Of a DNA stretch of 64,000 nt, positions 54,458 to 63,058 are shown in pieces; the stretch's first letter is position 1, and each line of letters opens with the position of its first letter. A model generated the notes under the pieces. It saw nothing but the letters and a program-made list of their open reading frames with translations. It was not told the origin of the DNA and ran no database searches. Both the position numbers and the translations under genes were made by a program. The stretch covers positions 1-64,000 of the forward strand of contig JANNPZ010000087.1 of the NCBI GenBank assembly GCA_031400505.1. Reading direction: 5' to 3'. The stretch is from JAIYDJ01 sp031400505. GTDB taxonomy: Bacteria; Pseudomonadota; Alphaproteobacteria; Rhodobacterales; Rhodobacteraceae.

Positions 54458-54830
54458 TTCCCGATCCATGGCTTGAGCTTTCTGGCCAAAAAATCGTTGG
54501 CGACCGCCAGCTCTCCGATCTTGGCATGCAGGTCGCGAACCGTGTCCTCGTCGATTTCGGATGAGGCAGCCTTGCCACCCCGCTCGAAGATGCCTGCGGC
54601 ACCCTCTAGCAGCGACTTCTTGCACTGATGGATCATCGTCGGATGGACGCGATAAGGCGCCGCAAGTTCCGACACCGTCCGCTCCCGCTTCAAGGCCTCC
54701 AGCGCTACCCGCGCCTTGAAAGCCGCATCGTGGTTCCTGCGTTTCAGCATGTCTGCTCTCCGTTTAGTTGGAGACCAGCAGATATCAAATCGTAGCTTCC
54801 GTCAGTGTCCGATTTTCGGGGAGTAGCTCA
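53553..54830 (-). mobile_element. IS3-family insertion sequence, copy B
   Basis: A 1278-base element. The right terminal repeat (TGAGCTACTCCCCGAAAATC reading inward) and the left one (TGAGCTACTCCCCG at 53553) are related to copy A. It carries orfA and orfB on the minus strand and lies outside the island, 340 bases beyond attR. Confidence 0.88.
54454..54750 (-). CDS. IS3-family transposase OrfA (copy B)
   Basis: A 98-residue helix-turn-helix protein (NHDAAFKARVALEALKRE, VSELAAPYRVHPTMIHQCK). It is closely related to the OrfA of copy A, but the usual Trp of the HQWK motif is Cys here. Confidence 0.92.
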   Translation of the reverse strand: MLKRRNHDAAFKARVALEALKRERTVSELAAPYRVHPTMIHQCKKSLLEGAAGIFERGGKAASSEIDEDTVRDLHAKIGELAVANDFLARKLKPWIGK

Positions 54831-55166
54831 GAAATTTCTGGGCAAATACGCAAGAATGCTCTTGAAGAAGGTAGGTCACGGGAAAGTTGAGTTCTCGCTT
54901 TCACGTCGTCATCTGCCCGGGCTATCCTGATCTTTTGGCAATCTTGCAAGCGCAGTCTGGAGGCCGTATTGCGCGCTGTGGCATCGGCGACTTGGTAGCA
55001 AAACCGTGCGTAAGGCAGCGACAGCGGACAGAATTATGTTCATGGGAGGGACCACGGCTTCTTTTCGCAACGGCATTGCGGCTCATAGTGCTATGGCGAA
55101 AACGTAGTGTTCATCACTATCGACCGCGGTCCACCATTTCCCTCACAGGCTGCGAACGCCCTGCGA
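54831..55166. other. 336-base spacer after IS copy B
   Basis: No gene, RNA or repeat is recognised in this stretch between the IS3 element and the end of tctA. The convergent-side frames are short and without similarity. Confidence 0.5.
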
Positions 55167-56672
55167 TCATTCGCTTTCGGTAAAGACCTCGGCGCGTTTC
55201 TTGCTGACCTGGGGCAGCAGCACCACCACCAGCACGATCACCGTCAGAACCAGCAGTGTGGCGCTGATCGGGCGGGTCAGGAAGGTGGTCGGATCGCCGC
55301 GGCCGAGGATCATCGCGCGGCGCAGGTTTTCCTCGAGCATCGGCCCAAGGACGAAGCCCAGCAGCAGCGGCGCAGGCTCGCAGCGCAACTTCATCAGGAC
55401 ATAGCCCATCAAGCCGAACCCCGCGACCGCATAAAGGTCGAAGACGTTCGAGTTCACCGAATAGACCCCGATCGAACAGAAGGCCATGATCACCGGAAAC
55501 AGGATGTGGTAGGGCACCTTCAGCAGCTTTACCCACAGCCCGATCAGGGGCAGGTTCAGCACGATCAGCATCAGGTTGCCGATCCACATGCTGGCGATGA
55601 TGCCCCAGAAGAGCGCCGGCTGCTCGACTGCCACATTTGGGCCGGGTACCACGCCTTGAATGATCATCGCCCCGACCATCAGCGCCATGACAGGATTGGC
55701 CGGGATGCCAAGGGTCAAGAGCGGGATGAAGCTGGTCTGCGCGCCCGCGTTGTTGGCGGATTCAGGGCCTGCGACACCTTCGATGGCGCCCTTGCCAAAC
55801 TCTTCGGGCGCCTTCGACAACCGCTTTTCGACTGTGTAGGATGCGAAGGAGGCGAGGATCGCCCCACCCCCCGGCAGGATGCCAAGTGCGGACCCCAAGG
55901 CCGTGCCGCGCAGCATCGGGGCGACCATCCGCCGCAGATCTTCGCGCGATGGCCAAAGATTGCCGAGTTTGGTGGTCAAGACCGTGCGGTCCTGATCGCC
56001 TTCCAGGTTCTTGAGGATTTCGGCGATCCCGAACACCCCCACCGCGAGTGCAACAAAGTTCAACCCGTCGGCATAGGCGGTGATCCCGAAGGTAAAGCGC
56101 GGCGTGCCGGTGTAGATGTCGGTGCCGACCATGCCCAGCAACAGCCCAAGGACCACCATCGCCAGCGCCTTCAGGATCGACCCGTGCGCCAGCGCAATCG
56201 CCGACACCAACCCCAGCAGCATCAGGCTGAAGTACTCTGCCGCGCCGAATTTCAGCGCGACGATGGTCAGGGGCGGCGCAAAGATCGCCACCAGAAGGGT
56301 GGCAACCGACCCGGCAAAGAACGACCCCAGGGCCGCCACCGCCAGCGCCGTGCCCGCCTTACCCTTGCGCGCCATCTGATAGCCGTCGATGGCTGTAACC
56401 GCCGAAGACGACTCTCCCGGCATGTTGATCAGGATCGCGGTGGTCGATCCGCCATACTGCGCGCCATAGTAGATGCCGGCCAGCATGATCAGCGACGACA
56501 CCGGTTCCAGCTGAAAGGTGATCGGCAGCAGCATGGCAATCGTCGCCGTGGCCCCGATGCCCGGCAACACCCCGATCAGCGTGCCCAGAACCACCCCGAT
56601 CAGGCAGAACAGCAGGTTCGCAGGCGTGCCGGCGGTCGCAAATCCCAGCGCGAGGTTGGAAAAGAGATCCAT
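55167..56672 (-). CDS. tctA: Tripartite tricarboxylate transporter large permease TctA
   Basis: A 501-residue integral membrane protein, the large permease of a TTT system. It carries the duplicated family signatures GVLPGIGATATIAMLLPIT and YGGSTTAILINMPGE, and GTALGSALGILPGGGAILAS with TLGIPANPVMALMVGA in the second half. It imports carboxylates delivered by the binding protein, driven by an ion gradient. The start at 56672 follows AGGTGG; a GTG at 56681 is an alternative. It is the last gene of the tctCBA operon. Confidence 0.95.
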   Translation of the reverse strand: MDLFSNLALGFATAGTPANLLFCLIGVVLGTLIGVLPGIGATATIAMLLPITFQLEPVSSLIMLAGIYYGAQYGGSTTAILINMPGESSSAVTAIDGYQMARKGKAGTALAVAALGSFFAGSVATLLVAIFAPPLTIVALKFGAAEYFSLMLLGLVSAIALAHGSILKALAMVVLGLLLGMVGTDIYTGTPRFTFGITAYADGLNFVALAVGVFGIAEILKNLEGDQDRTVLTTKLGNLWPSREDLRRMVAPMLRGTALGSALGILPGGGAILASFASYTVEKRLSKAPEEFGKGAIEGVAGPESANNAGAQTSFIPLLTLGIPANPVMALMVGAMIIQGVVPGPNVAVEQPALFWGIIASMWIGNLMLIVLNLPLIGLWVKLLKVPYHILFPVIMAFCSIGVYSVNSNVFDLYAVAGFGLMGYVLMKLRCEPAPLLLGFVLGPMLEENLRRAMILGRGDPTTFLTRPISATLLVLTVIVLVVVLLPQVSKKRAEVFTESE

Positions 56673-56681
56673 GATTTCCAC

Positions 56682-57137
56682 CTAGAACGACAGCCAGGGG
56701 CCAAAACGCCGGAACGGCAGGCCGAGGGCATAGCTGAACACCAGTGTGCAGAATACCGTGACTGCCGCCGCGAGCAGCAGGGCAGGTCCGGCCTTCATCT
56801 TGAGCGAGGCCAGCGCCGCGATCAGGGTGGTGATGAAGATCGACGGCACAAAACCAAGTCCCCGCACCGTCAGGCCGAAAAAGATCGGTGCCGGCAGGAT
56901 GAACAGCATCCCGCGCCAGGCGTGGGCAGACATCTCTTCGGCCACCGATTTGAACGCGCTGATCACGATGATCCCGCCGAGCAGCACCAGCAACGCCGCC
57001 AGCACAAGCGGGAAATACCCCGGCCCCATCCGCAGACTGGTGCCGATTTCCATCCCCAGGGACTGGATGGCGAACACCAGCCCGACCAGAATGAACAGAA
57101 TGCCCGCGCTGGCATCCGCCGTGTTGACGCGCTTCAT
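56682..57137 (-). CDS. tctB: Tripartite tricarboxylate transporter small permease TctB
   Basis: A 151-residue protein with four hydrophobic segments (AGILFILVGLVFAIQSLG and others), the usual size and layout of TctB subunits. It ends nine bases before tctA. A run of G bases (GGGGGGGG) precedes the start at 57137. Confidence 0.9.
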   Translation of the reverse strand: MKRVNTADASAGILFILVGLVFAIQSLGMEIGTSLRMGPGYFPLVLAALLVLLGGIIVISAFKSVAEEMSAHAWRGMLFILPAPIFFGLTVRGLGFVPSIFITTLIAALASLKMKAGPALLLAAAVTVFCTLVFSYALGLPFRRFGPWLSF

Positions 57138-57161
57138 GATACCCCCCCCCAGAATTGACAG

Positions 57162-57187
57162 GGCCCCGGGGTTTTCACCTCGGGGCC
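57162..57187 (-). terminator. Hairpin between tctC and tctB
   Basis: GGCCCCG at 57162-57168 pairs with CGGGGCC at 57181-57187 with a 12-base loop. No T-run follows on the minus strand, so it is likelier a 3' stabiliser or attenuator after the binding-protein gene. Confidence 0.5.
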
Positions 57188-57201
57188 GCGTGACCAAACG
57201 A

Positions 57202-58191
57202 TCAGTCGGCGTAGACGCCTGCCGCCTCGATGATCGGCTTCCAGCGGGCAATCTCGCCTTCCAGCTTGGCCTGCAAGGCGGCCGGGGTTGCGGCATCGGC
57301 ACCCACGGGGGTCGTGCCCAGTTCTGCCATCGCGGTGGCAATTGCCGGATCGGCCAGCGCCACTTGCAAAGAGGCAGTCAGACGTTCCACGGCATCGGCA
57401 GGGGTGCCTTTGGGCGCATAGACGCCATGCCAGACGCCGATTTCCACGCTGCCAAGACCAGCCTCGCCCACCGTCGGCAGATCGGGGAAGATGTCCAGAC
57501 GCGCGGGCGAGGTCACCGCATAGCCTTTGATCGTGCCGCCCTTGATCTGCTCGGTCGTGTTGGTGGTCTGGTCGCACATCAGGTCCACCTGCCCGCCCAG
57601 AAGGTCGGTCATCGCAGGCCCGGTGCCTTTGTAGGGGACGGTCACGATCGGGGCCTCAAGTGCTTGCATGAAAAGCATCCCGCACAGATGGCTGGCCGCA
57701 CCGATGCCCGCATTGGCCATGGTCAGCGTGTCGGCATTGGCCTTCACATAGGTCACCAGCGCTGCCATGTCGGCAGGCTCGAAATCCTTGCGCGCCACGA
57801 TGGTCATCGGCACTTCGGTCACCAGGCCCACATATTCGAACGCTTCCAAGGGCTTGTATGCCAAGTTGCGATAAAGGGTGGCCGAGGTGGCCATCCCGAT
57901 GTGATGCAGCAGAACGGTGTAGCCGTCCGCTTCGGCCGTGGCCACCTGACCCGCGCCAAGGGTGCCGCCCGCGCCGCCGACGTTTTCGACGATGACCTGC
58001 TGACCCAGATCGGTCGACATCTTTTCCGCCACCAGTCGCGCAACGGTGTCGGTCGGACCCCCGGCAGTGAAAGGCACCACCATGGTGATCGCGCGTTCCG
58101 GATAGCCTTGGGCCATAGCGCCGGAAGCCAAGCCAGCCACAAGCGCGACGGAACCGACGAGCGCGCCGGCGATTTTGAGTGTGAAAGCCAT
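57202..58191 (-). CDS. tctC: Tripartite tricarboxylate transporter substrate-binding protein TctC
   Basis: A 329-residue periplasmic Bug-family receptor. It has a signal peptide (MAFTLKIAGALVGSVALVAG, cleavage near AMA/QG), then YPERAITMVVPFTAGGPTD with the carboxylate-binding loop, and VPYKGTGPAMTDLLGGQVD. The ligand is a di- or tricarboxylate or related acid and cannot be told by eye. The start at 58191 has AGGGAGGA upstream. It is the first gene of the operon, behind a sigma-54-type promoter. Confidence 0.95.
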   Translation of the reverse strand: MAFTLKIAGALVGSVALVAGLASGAMAQGYPERAITMVVPFTAGGPTDTVARLVAEKMSTDLGQQVIVENVGGAGGTLGAGQVATAEADGYTVLLHHIGMATSATLYRNLAYKPLEAFEYVGLVTEVPMTIVARKDFEPADMAALVTYVKANADTLTMANAGIGAASHLCGMLFMQALEAPIVTVPYKGTGPAMTDLLGGQVDLMCDQTTNTTEQIKGGTIKGYAVTSPARLDIFPDLPTVGEAGLGSVEIGVWHGVYAPKGTPADAVERLTASLQVALADPAIATAMAELGTTPVGADAATPAALQAKLEGEIARWKPIIEAAGVYAD

Positions 58192-58236
58192 TTGTTCCTC
58201 CCTGAACACGGCAAATGAGACGAAAGCCATTGCACT

Positions 58237-58252
58237 GGCTTTGTCCGTGCCA
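58237..58252 (-). promoter_or_regulatory. Sigma-54 (-24/-12) promoter of tctCBA
   Basis: The minus strand reads TGGCACGGACAAAGCC: the GG of -24 and GC of -12 are separated by exactly ten bases, as sigma-54 requires. The predicted start is near 58225, about 34 bases before tctC. The DctD-like sigma-54 activator is encoded directly upstream. The -12 box is imperfect (AAGCC against TTGCA). Confidence 0.65.
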
Positions 58253-58281
58253 GACTGACGGCGACTTTGACGAACGGCAAA

Positions 58282-58370
58282 TTCCGCAAAGTCCCTTGCG
58301 CAACAATCTTGCGAAAAACCAGGGCAGATGGGTGGATACCGTTACAGTCGGCCACATGCGATGGGTGGAT
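58282..58370. promoter_or_regulatory. Candidate activator-binding region upstream of tctC
   Basis: The palindrome TTGCGCAA at 58296-58303 has related half-sites TTCCGCAA and CTTGCGAA on both sides. The 10-base direct repeat ATGGGTGGAT occurs at 58328-58337 and 58361-58370, 33 bases apart (about three helical turns). The block lies roughly 55-145 bases upstream of the predicted start, where DctD-type activators bind. Confidence 0.4.
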
Positions 58371-58390
58371 TTCCCCCCATTTTGCCTGCG

Positions 58391-59740
58391 TCACTCTTCC
58401 GTTCCGTCGGCATCAAGGATCAATCGGCGGTCCAGCCCATGCTTTTGCATCTTTTCGTACAGCGTCTTGCGCGAAATCCCGAGCGATTCGTACACCCGGC
58501 GCAAATGCCCGCCATGCGCTGCGATCGCCGCCCCAATGACGCTGCGTTCAAAGCCCGCGACCCGGTCGGCCAGCCGGGGCAAGGGGGTTCCCACCGCCCC
58601 TTCCATCCAGTCCAGACCCAAAACATGCCGATCCGCCGCATTTCGCAACTCACGCACATTGCCGGGCCAGTCGCGCGCCGTCAGATCGGCCAGGATTTCC
58701 GGCGTCGGGCTGCGATCCTCTGCGCCGTGTCGTGCGGCGGCTTCGCGCAAGAGTTGCAGAAACAACAACGAGATATCTTCGCGACGGGCCGCCAGCGCCG
58801 GGACCCGCAGCGTGGTTACCGCCAGTTGCCAGTACAGATCTTCGCGAAACTGTGCTTTGGCAACCTCGGCATCCAGAGCGACCCGACTGGTGGCGATGAA
58901 CCGGACATCCAAGGGGACCGGATCGTTCGACCCCAGCCGAGTGATCACACGCTCTTGCAACACCCGCAGCAACTTTGCCTGCACATTCAGGGGCATGGTG
59001 TCGATGTCGTCCAGCAGCACCGTCCCCCCTCGTGCATGCTCGAACCGCCCGAACCGCGCCCGCAACGCCCCGGCAAAAGCCCCGGCTTCGTGGCCAAACA
59101 ACTCGCTTTCAATCAGCGTCGCAGGCAATGCGGCACAGTTGATCGCGATGAACGGCCGCGCTGCCCGCGCAGACAGGTCATGCAGCGCCCGCGCCACCAC
59201 TTCTTTGCCGACCCCGGTGGGTCCGGTGATCAGCACATCGGTCTCGCTTGCCCCAATGGTCCGCATCAGGCGTCGCAGGTCGATCATTGCGGAACTGCGG
59301 CCCGGCAGCCGGACTTCCAGATCGTCCTGCTGCCCTGCCGCCGCACGCAATCGGCGGTTGTCCATCACCAGCGCACGGTGATCCGCAGCCCGGCGCAACA
59401 CAGTGACCAGCCCCTGCATCGCGAAAGGTTTGGCAATGAAATCATAGGCCCCGCGTCGCATCGCCTCTACGGCGAGTTGCACATCGGCATGACCGGTGAT
59501 CAGGATCACCGGCAGTTCCGCGTCAATCTCGCGCAGGCGCTGCAACAGGGTCATGCCGTCCATTCCCGGCATTCTGATGTCCGAGATGACAACGCCGTTG
59601 TACCCCGGTCCGGCATGGGCCAATGCATCATCGGCACTGGAAAAGGCGGTGACGGAAAACCCGGAAAGATCAAGCGCCTGTTCGGTCGAATGACGCATCG
59701 CCGCGTCATCGTCTATCAACAAGACGCGCCCGGCCGTCAT
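58391..59740 (-). CDS. Sigma-54-dependent response regulator, DctD-like
   Basis: A 449-residue NtrC-class regulator. The receiver domain has DDD near the N-terminus, the phospho-Asp in VVISDIRMPGMDG and the Lys in IAKPF. The AAA+ domain has Walker A GPTGVGKE and Walker B GGTVLLDDID, and the C-terminal Fis-type helix-turn-helix is RRVYESLGISRKTLYEKM. The sigma-54 contact loop reads GAFAGA where GAFTGA is usual. It is coupled to the sensor kinase gene and lies just before the tctC promoter it probably activates. Confidence 0.92.
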   Translation of the reverse strand: MTAGRVLLIDDDAAMRHSTEQALDLSGFSVTAFSSADDALAHAGPGYNGVVISDIRMPGMDGMTLLQRLREIDAELPVILITGHADVQLAVEAMRRGAYDFIAKPFAMQGLVTVLRRAADHRALVMDNRRLRAAAGQQDDLEVRLPGRSSAMIDLRRLMRTIGASETDVLITGPTGVGKEVVARALHDLSARAARPFIAINCAALPATLIESELFGHEAGAFAGALRARFGRFEHARGGTVLLDDIDTMPLNVQAKLLRVLQERVITRLGSNDPVPLDVRFIATSRVALDAEVAKAQFREDLYWQLAVTTLRVPALAARREDISLLFLQLLREAAARHGAEDRSPTPEILADLTARDWPGNVRELRNAADRHVLGLDWMEGAVGTPLPRLADRVAGFERSVIGAAIAAHGGHLRRVYESLGISRKTLYEKMQKHGLDRRLILDADGTEE

Positions 59741-61560
59741 TCCGCGGCGACCTTGCGGGCCGGGGCACTTTGCAGGACTAGGGTGAAGACCGCGCCACCC
59801 TGCGGATGATTGGTCAGCCGCAGGTCCCCGCCAAAGTCTCTGAGGATATTGTAGGAAATCGACAGGCCCAGCCCCAGACCGGCCCCGACGCCCTTGGTGG
59901 TGAAGAACGGATCGAATATCCGGTCAGCAATCGCGCCCGCTACCCCCGGCCCATGATCGCGGATATCCAGCATCACCCAGGGCTCTTCGATACGGGCCGT
60001 GATTTCGATCCGTCGATCCGTCCGGTCTTGCAGCGCATCCGCCGCATTCGACAGCACATTGCCCAACACCTGTTGCAAACGCACGGGCCCGCCCAGAACC
60101 GCAGGCAGGTCAGGGGCAAGATCGACACTGACCGCAATGCCCGAAAGACGCGACGATGCCAGTGCCAGGGCTTCTGCCACCGCTGCGCTGAGGTCGACCA
60201 CCTTCATCGGCGTGTCAGGTTTGCGCGCGACGTTGCGCAGATGCTGGGCGATCGCAGCCATCCTGTCGATCAGCGACACGATTTGCCCGACATTTTGCCG
60301 GGCGCGCGCCGTGTCGCCCCGGTCGATCAGGATCGCCGCACTGTCGGCATAGTTGCGGGCCGCGGCCAGTGGCTGGTTGATCTCGTGGCTCAGCGCCGCC
60401 GACATCTGGCCCAATGCGGCAAGCTTGCCCGCCTGCACCAGATCGGCCTGCGTGCGGCGCAGCTGGTTTTCCGTCGCGCGTCTCTCCGCCACTTCGCCCT
60501 GCATCTGCACGTTGACCCGCGCGAGGTCCGCAGTGCGTTCCGCGACCCGCCGCTCCAGTTCTGCCTTGGCGCTTTCCTGGGCTGCGATGCGTGTGGCCAG
60601 CCTTATCCGCCGCTGCGCCCACATCCACGCCAGCACCACCAGTATCCCCAACCCCAGCAGCAACGCAACCGAGGCCAGCCGCGCCTGCAACCGCGCGCCT
60701 GCGGTGTCAAGCAAGACATGTACCGTCCAATCCGCCAGCGGCATCAAGGCCTTGGCCTCAAGATAGCTGCGCCGCCCGTCGGATGTCGCAAGGGTCAGAA
60801 CGGCCAACCCCTGCACATCCGTCCGGTCATGCACGAGTGGCACCACCGTCACCTCGGCATAGCGGCGCACGACAGCCGTTCGCGCCACCCTGTCGGGGGT
60901 CAGCGGTAAAGTTCCCCTGAACAACCATTCAGGCTCGCTTGACAGAAACACAATTCCTTCGGCATCGGTCACAATGATCGCTTCGGGCTGTCGCCTCCAA
61001 TCCGCTTCGGTCGCCTCCAGATCGACTTTGACCGCAATCACGCCTGCCACGTTCCCGCGCAAATCGCGTATCGCAGAGGCAAAGTAGTACCCCCTGACCC
61101 CCGACGTGGTCCCCAGTGCAAAGAACCTTCCTCGCCCGCCGAGGATTGCTTCGAAAAAATAGGGGCGAAACGAGAAATTCTGCCCAATGAAACTGTCCTG
61201 CCGATCATGGTTGCTTGACGCAATCGTGACCCCGTCGGCGGCCATCACGTAGATCGCCGACGAATCGAGCAGTGCATTGCGTTCCCCCAGCCAGCGGTTG
61301 ATGGTCGCGATCCTAGCAGGTTGTGCCGGACCGCTGACCAGGGCGCGAATTTCCTCGTCATCGGCCAAAAGGTCGGGGATTACCTGATACCTGCGCAATT
61401 GACCGTCCAATGCTTGCAGCGTCAATTGCAGCGTGGCCTCGGCCCGCTTCTGATCCGCGCGCAAGTAGGATGCCAGCATCAGCCCCGCCAAGGTCCAGGC
61501 CAGCAACCCTGCGGCCACCAGCGCAAGCGCCCCCACCGTTATGCTGTGCTGTCGCGTCAC
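59737..61560 (-). CDS. C4-dicarboxylate-type sensor histidine kinase, DctB-like
   Basis: A 607-residue kinase with two membrane helices. They flank a large periplasmic Cache-type sensor domain (about residues 35-290, with FSFRPYFFEAI typical of DctB). A coiled coil follows, then the phospho-acceptor His in AALSHEINQPLAAARNYAD. The HATPase domain has NVLSNAADAL, DHGPGV and GLGLSI. The start is GTG 61560 after AGGGGGG. It overlaps the regulator gene by four bases. It presumably senses the acid taken up by the adjacent Tct transporter. Confidence 0.92.
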   Translation of the reverse strand: MTRQHSITVGALALVAAGLLAWTLAGLMLASYLRADQKRAEATLQLTLQALDGQLRRYQVIPDLLADDEEIRALVSGPAQPARIATINRWLGERNALLDSSAIYVMAADGVTIASSNHDRQDSFIGQNFSFRPYFFEAILGGRGRFFALGTTSGVRGYYFASAIRDLRGNVAGVIAVKVDLEATEADWRRQPEAIIVTDAEGIVFLSSEPEWLFRGTLPLTPDRVARTAVVRRYAEVTVVPLVHDRTDVQGLAVLTLATSDGRRSYLEAKALMPLADWTVHVLLDTAGARLQARLASVALLLGLGILVVLAWMWAQRRIRLATRIAAQESAKAELERRVAERTADLARVNVQMQGEVAERRATENQLRRTQADLVQAGKLAALGQMSAALSHEINQPLAAARNYADSAAILIDRGDTARARQNVGQIVSLIDRMAAIAQHLRNVARKPDTPMKVVDLSAAVAEALALASSRLSGIAVSVDLAPDLPAVLGGPVRLQQVLGNVLSNAADALQDRTDRRIEITARIEEPWVMLDIRDHGPGVAGAIADRIFDPFFTTKGVGAGLGLGLSISYNILRDFGGDLRLTNHPQGGAVFTLVLQSAPARKVAAE

Positions 61561-61830
61561 CCCGGCCCCCCTGCCGTCCTTTGCCTGTTCAATGCCCGTC
61601 AGTCTGATCGACCCGGAAGGACTTGTATAGCGGTGGCGGGGCGGGCCGCGTACGGGCAAGGCCGCCGCTTCCGGTTCGCCTCTGCTGGACAGCGCCCGCG
61701 AGTGCGCCCGTGTTTGGTACCCTGCCAAGTCGCACCCGGCGCAACTCTGCTGCCGCGTCTTTCACCAAGGAACGGCCGTTTCCCGCCACAACGTCCGACT
61801 GTACAAGCGTGCGTGCGCTGTCCCGCAGCT

Positions 61831-62712
61831 TCAGATCCCGACCCATCCTGATGCCGCCAGTTTCAGCGCGGCAAGAAAGCTTTGCACTTTCAGCGTTCGA
61901 TGCAGATCGACATGGCTGACCATCCAAAGCGGCGCATCCCACTCAGGTTTGGGCGGCAGGACCTCGACCAGATTTGGATCTCCTTCGGCCAGATAGGCCG
62001 GATGAAACCCGATCCCGACCCCTGCCCTAAGTGCTGCTTCTGCGGCGGCGGTATCGGTGACGCGGTAGCGAATACACTCGGACGGCACGGTGTCGCGCAG
62101 CCAGACATAGTACGGCGCGCGGCTGTCGGCGGCATCGCTGGCGATGAACCTGTGTGCAGCGAAGTCTGCAATGCTGCCGGGCACGCCATGGTGCGCAACA
62201 TAGACCCGCGATGCGTAAAGGCCCGATCGCATGCGGACCAGGGGTTGCACGACATTGTCGGGTTCCTGCGGTGCCACCCCGGCCCGAATGGCCACATGCG
62301 CCTCGCCGTAGTCCAGCCGGAACACACGCATGTCGGTCAGATAGCGCACCACGACCGCCGGATGTTCGGCTTGAAACGCCGCAAGTACCGGGGTCAACAG
62401 CCCAGTCATCCCGGCAAGCGATGTCACCACCAACTCTCCGGCCACCATCTCGCCATGGCCTCTGATCCGGCTTGCCAACTGGCCGAACTGCTCTTCGGTG
62501 GTTTGCGCGACCGACAACAGGTCGCGCCCGGCTTCGGTCGGGGTATAGCCGCGCGCATGGCGTTGAAAAAGCCGGGTCCCCATCCGCTTTTCCAGCGCAT
62601 CGATATGACGGATCACGGTCGCATGGTGGACGCCAAGCACTTCGGCGGCACCAGATACCGTGCCGAGCCGGGCCACCTGGAAAGCCGTGCGGATTTCGTC
62701 CCAGTTCTCCAT
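61831..62712 (-). CDS. LysR-family transcriptional regulator
   Basis: A 293-residue LTTR. The N-terminal winged helix is ENWDEIRTAFQVARLG, SGAAEVLGVHHATVIRHIDALEKR, and the C-terminal part is a periplasmic-binding-like effector domain. AGGGG precedes a double ATG (62715 and 62712); the second has the better spacing. It is separated from the DctB-like gene by 270 bases with no gene. Targets and effector are unknown. Confidence 0.9.
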   Translation of the reverse strand: MENWDEIRTAFQVARLGTVSGAAEVLGVHHATVIRHIDALEKRMGTRLFQRHARGYTPTEAGRDLLSVAQTTEEQFGQLASRIRGHGEMVAGELVVTSLAGMTGLLTPVLAAFQAEHPAVVVRYLTDMRVFRLDYGEAHVAIRAGVAPQEPDNVVQPLVRMRSGLYASRVYVAHHGVPGSIADFAAHRFIASDAADSRAPYYVWLRDTVPSECIRYRVTDTAAAEAALRAGVGIGFHPAYLAEGDPNLVEVLPPKPEWDAPLWMVSHVDLHRTLKVQSFLAALKLAASGWVGI

Positions 62713-63058
62713 CATGACACCCCTGTTTTGCCCTGCCATTCACCGCAACCCGACCGCCGCGCGCAAGCCCTGAAATTGTGCAGGCCACCCCACCGCCGCC
62801 AAACGTGCCGACCCCCCGATGCTCTAGTTGCCATTGCGATCTTGTCCAAGTGCCGCTTCCTTTGGCGCAGCCTGCACATATCCCCCTTGACTCCGGCCCC
62901 ATGCGGCCCTAACCCGGCCCATCCTCCGGAGGCAAAGGCTTCCGGTCCCGCCCCAGTGCGGGATCGCCATCCGTCAGCGCGTTGCGCCCACGGGTGTCGC
63001 AACGCATTGGGTTTTCGCCGCCGGTCCCCATATCCGGCAAAACAAGTGGAGCGTGCCC
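62713..63058. other. 346-base divergent spacer between the LysR gene and ffh
   Basis: No gene or structured RNA is recognised. The spacer should hold the promoters of both divergent genes. GGAG at 63048-63051 is the ribosome site of ffh. Confidence 0.5.

Noticed and set aside
55107..57158. 683-aa plus-strand frame
   Set aside because: It is a Gln/His/Arg-rich shadow of tctA and tctB on the opposite strand, with no family similarity.
58328..59809. 493-aa plus-strand frame
   Set aside because: Shadow of the DctD-like regulator gene, which has full receiver, AAA+ and helix-turn-helix motifs on the minus strand.
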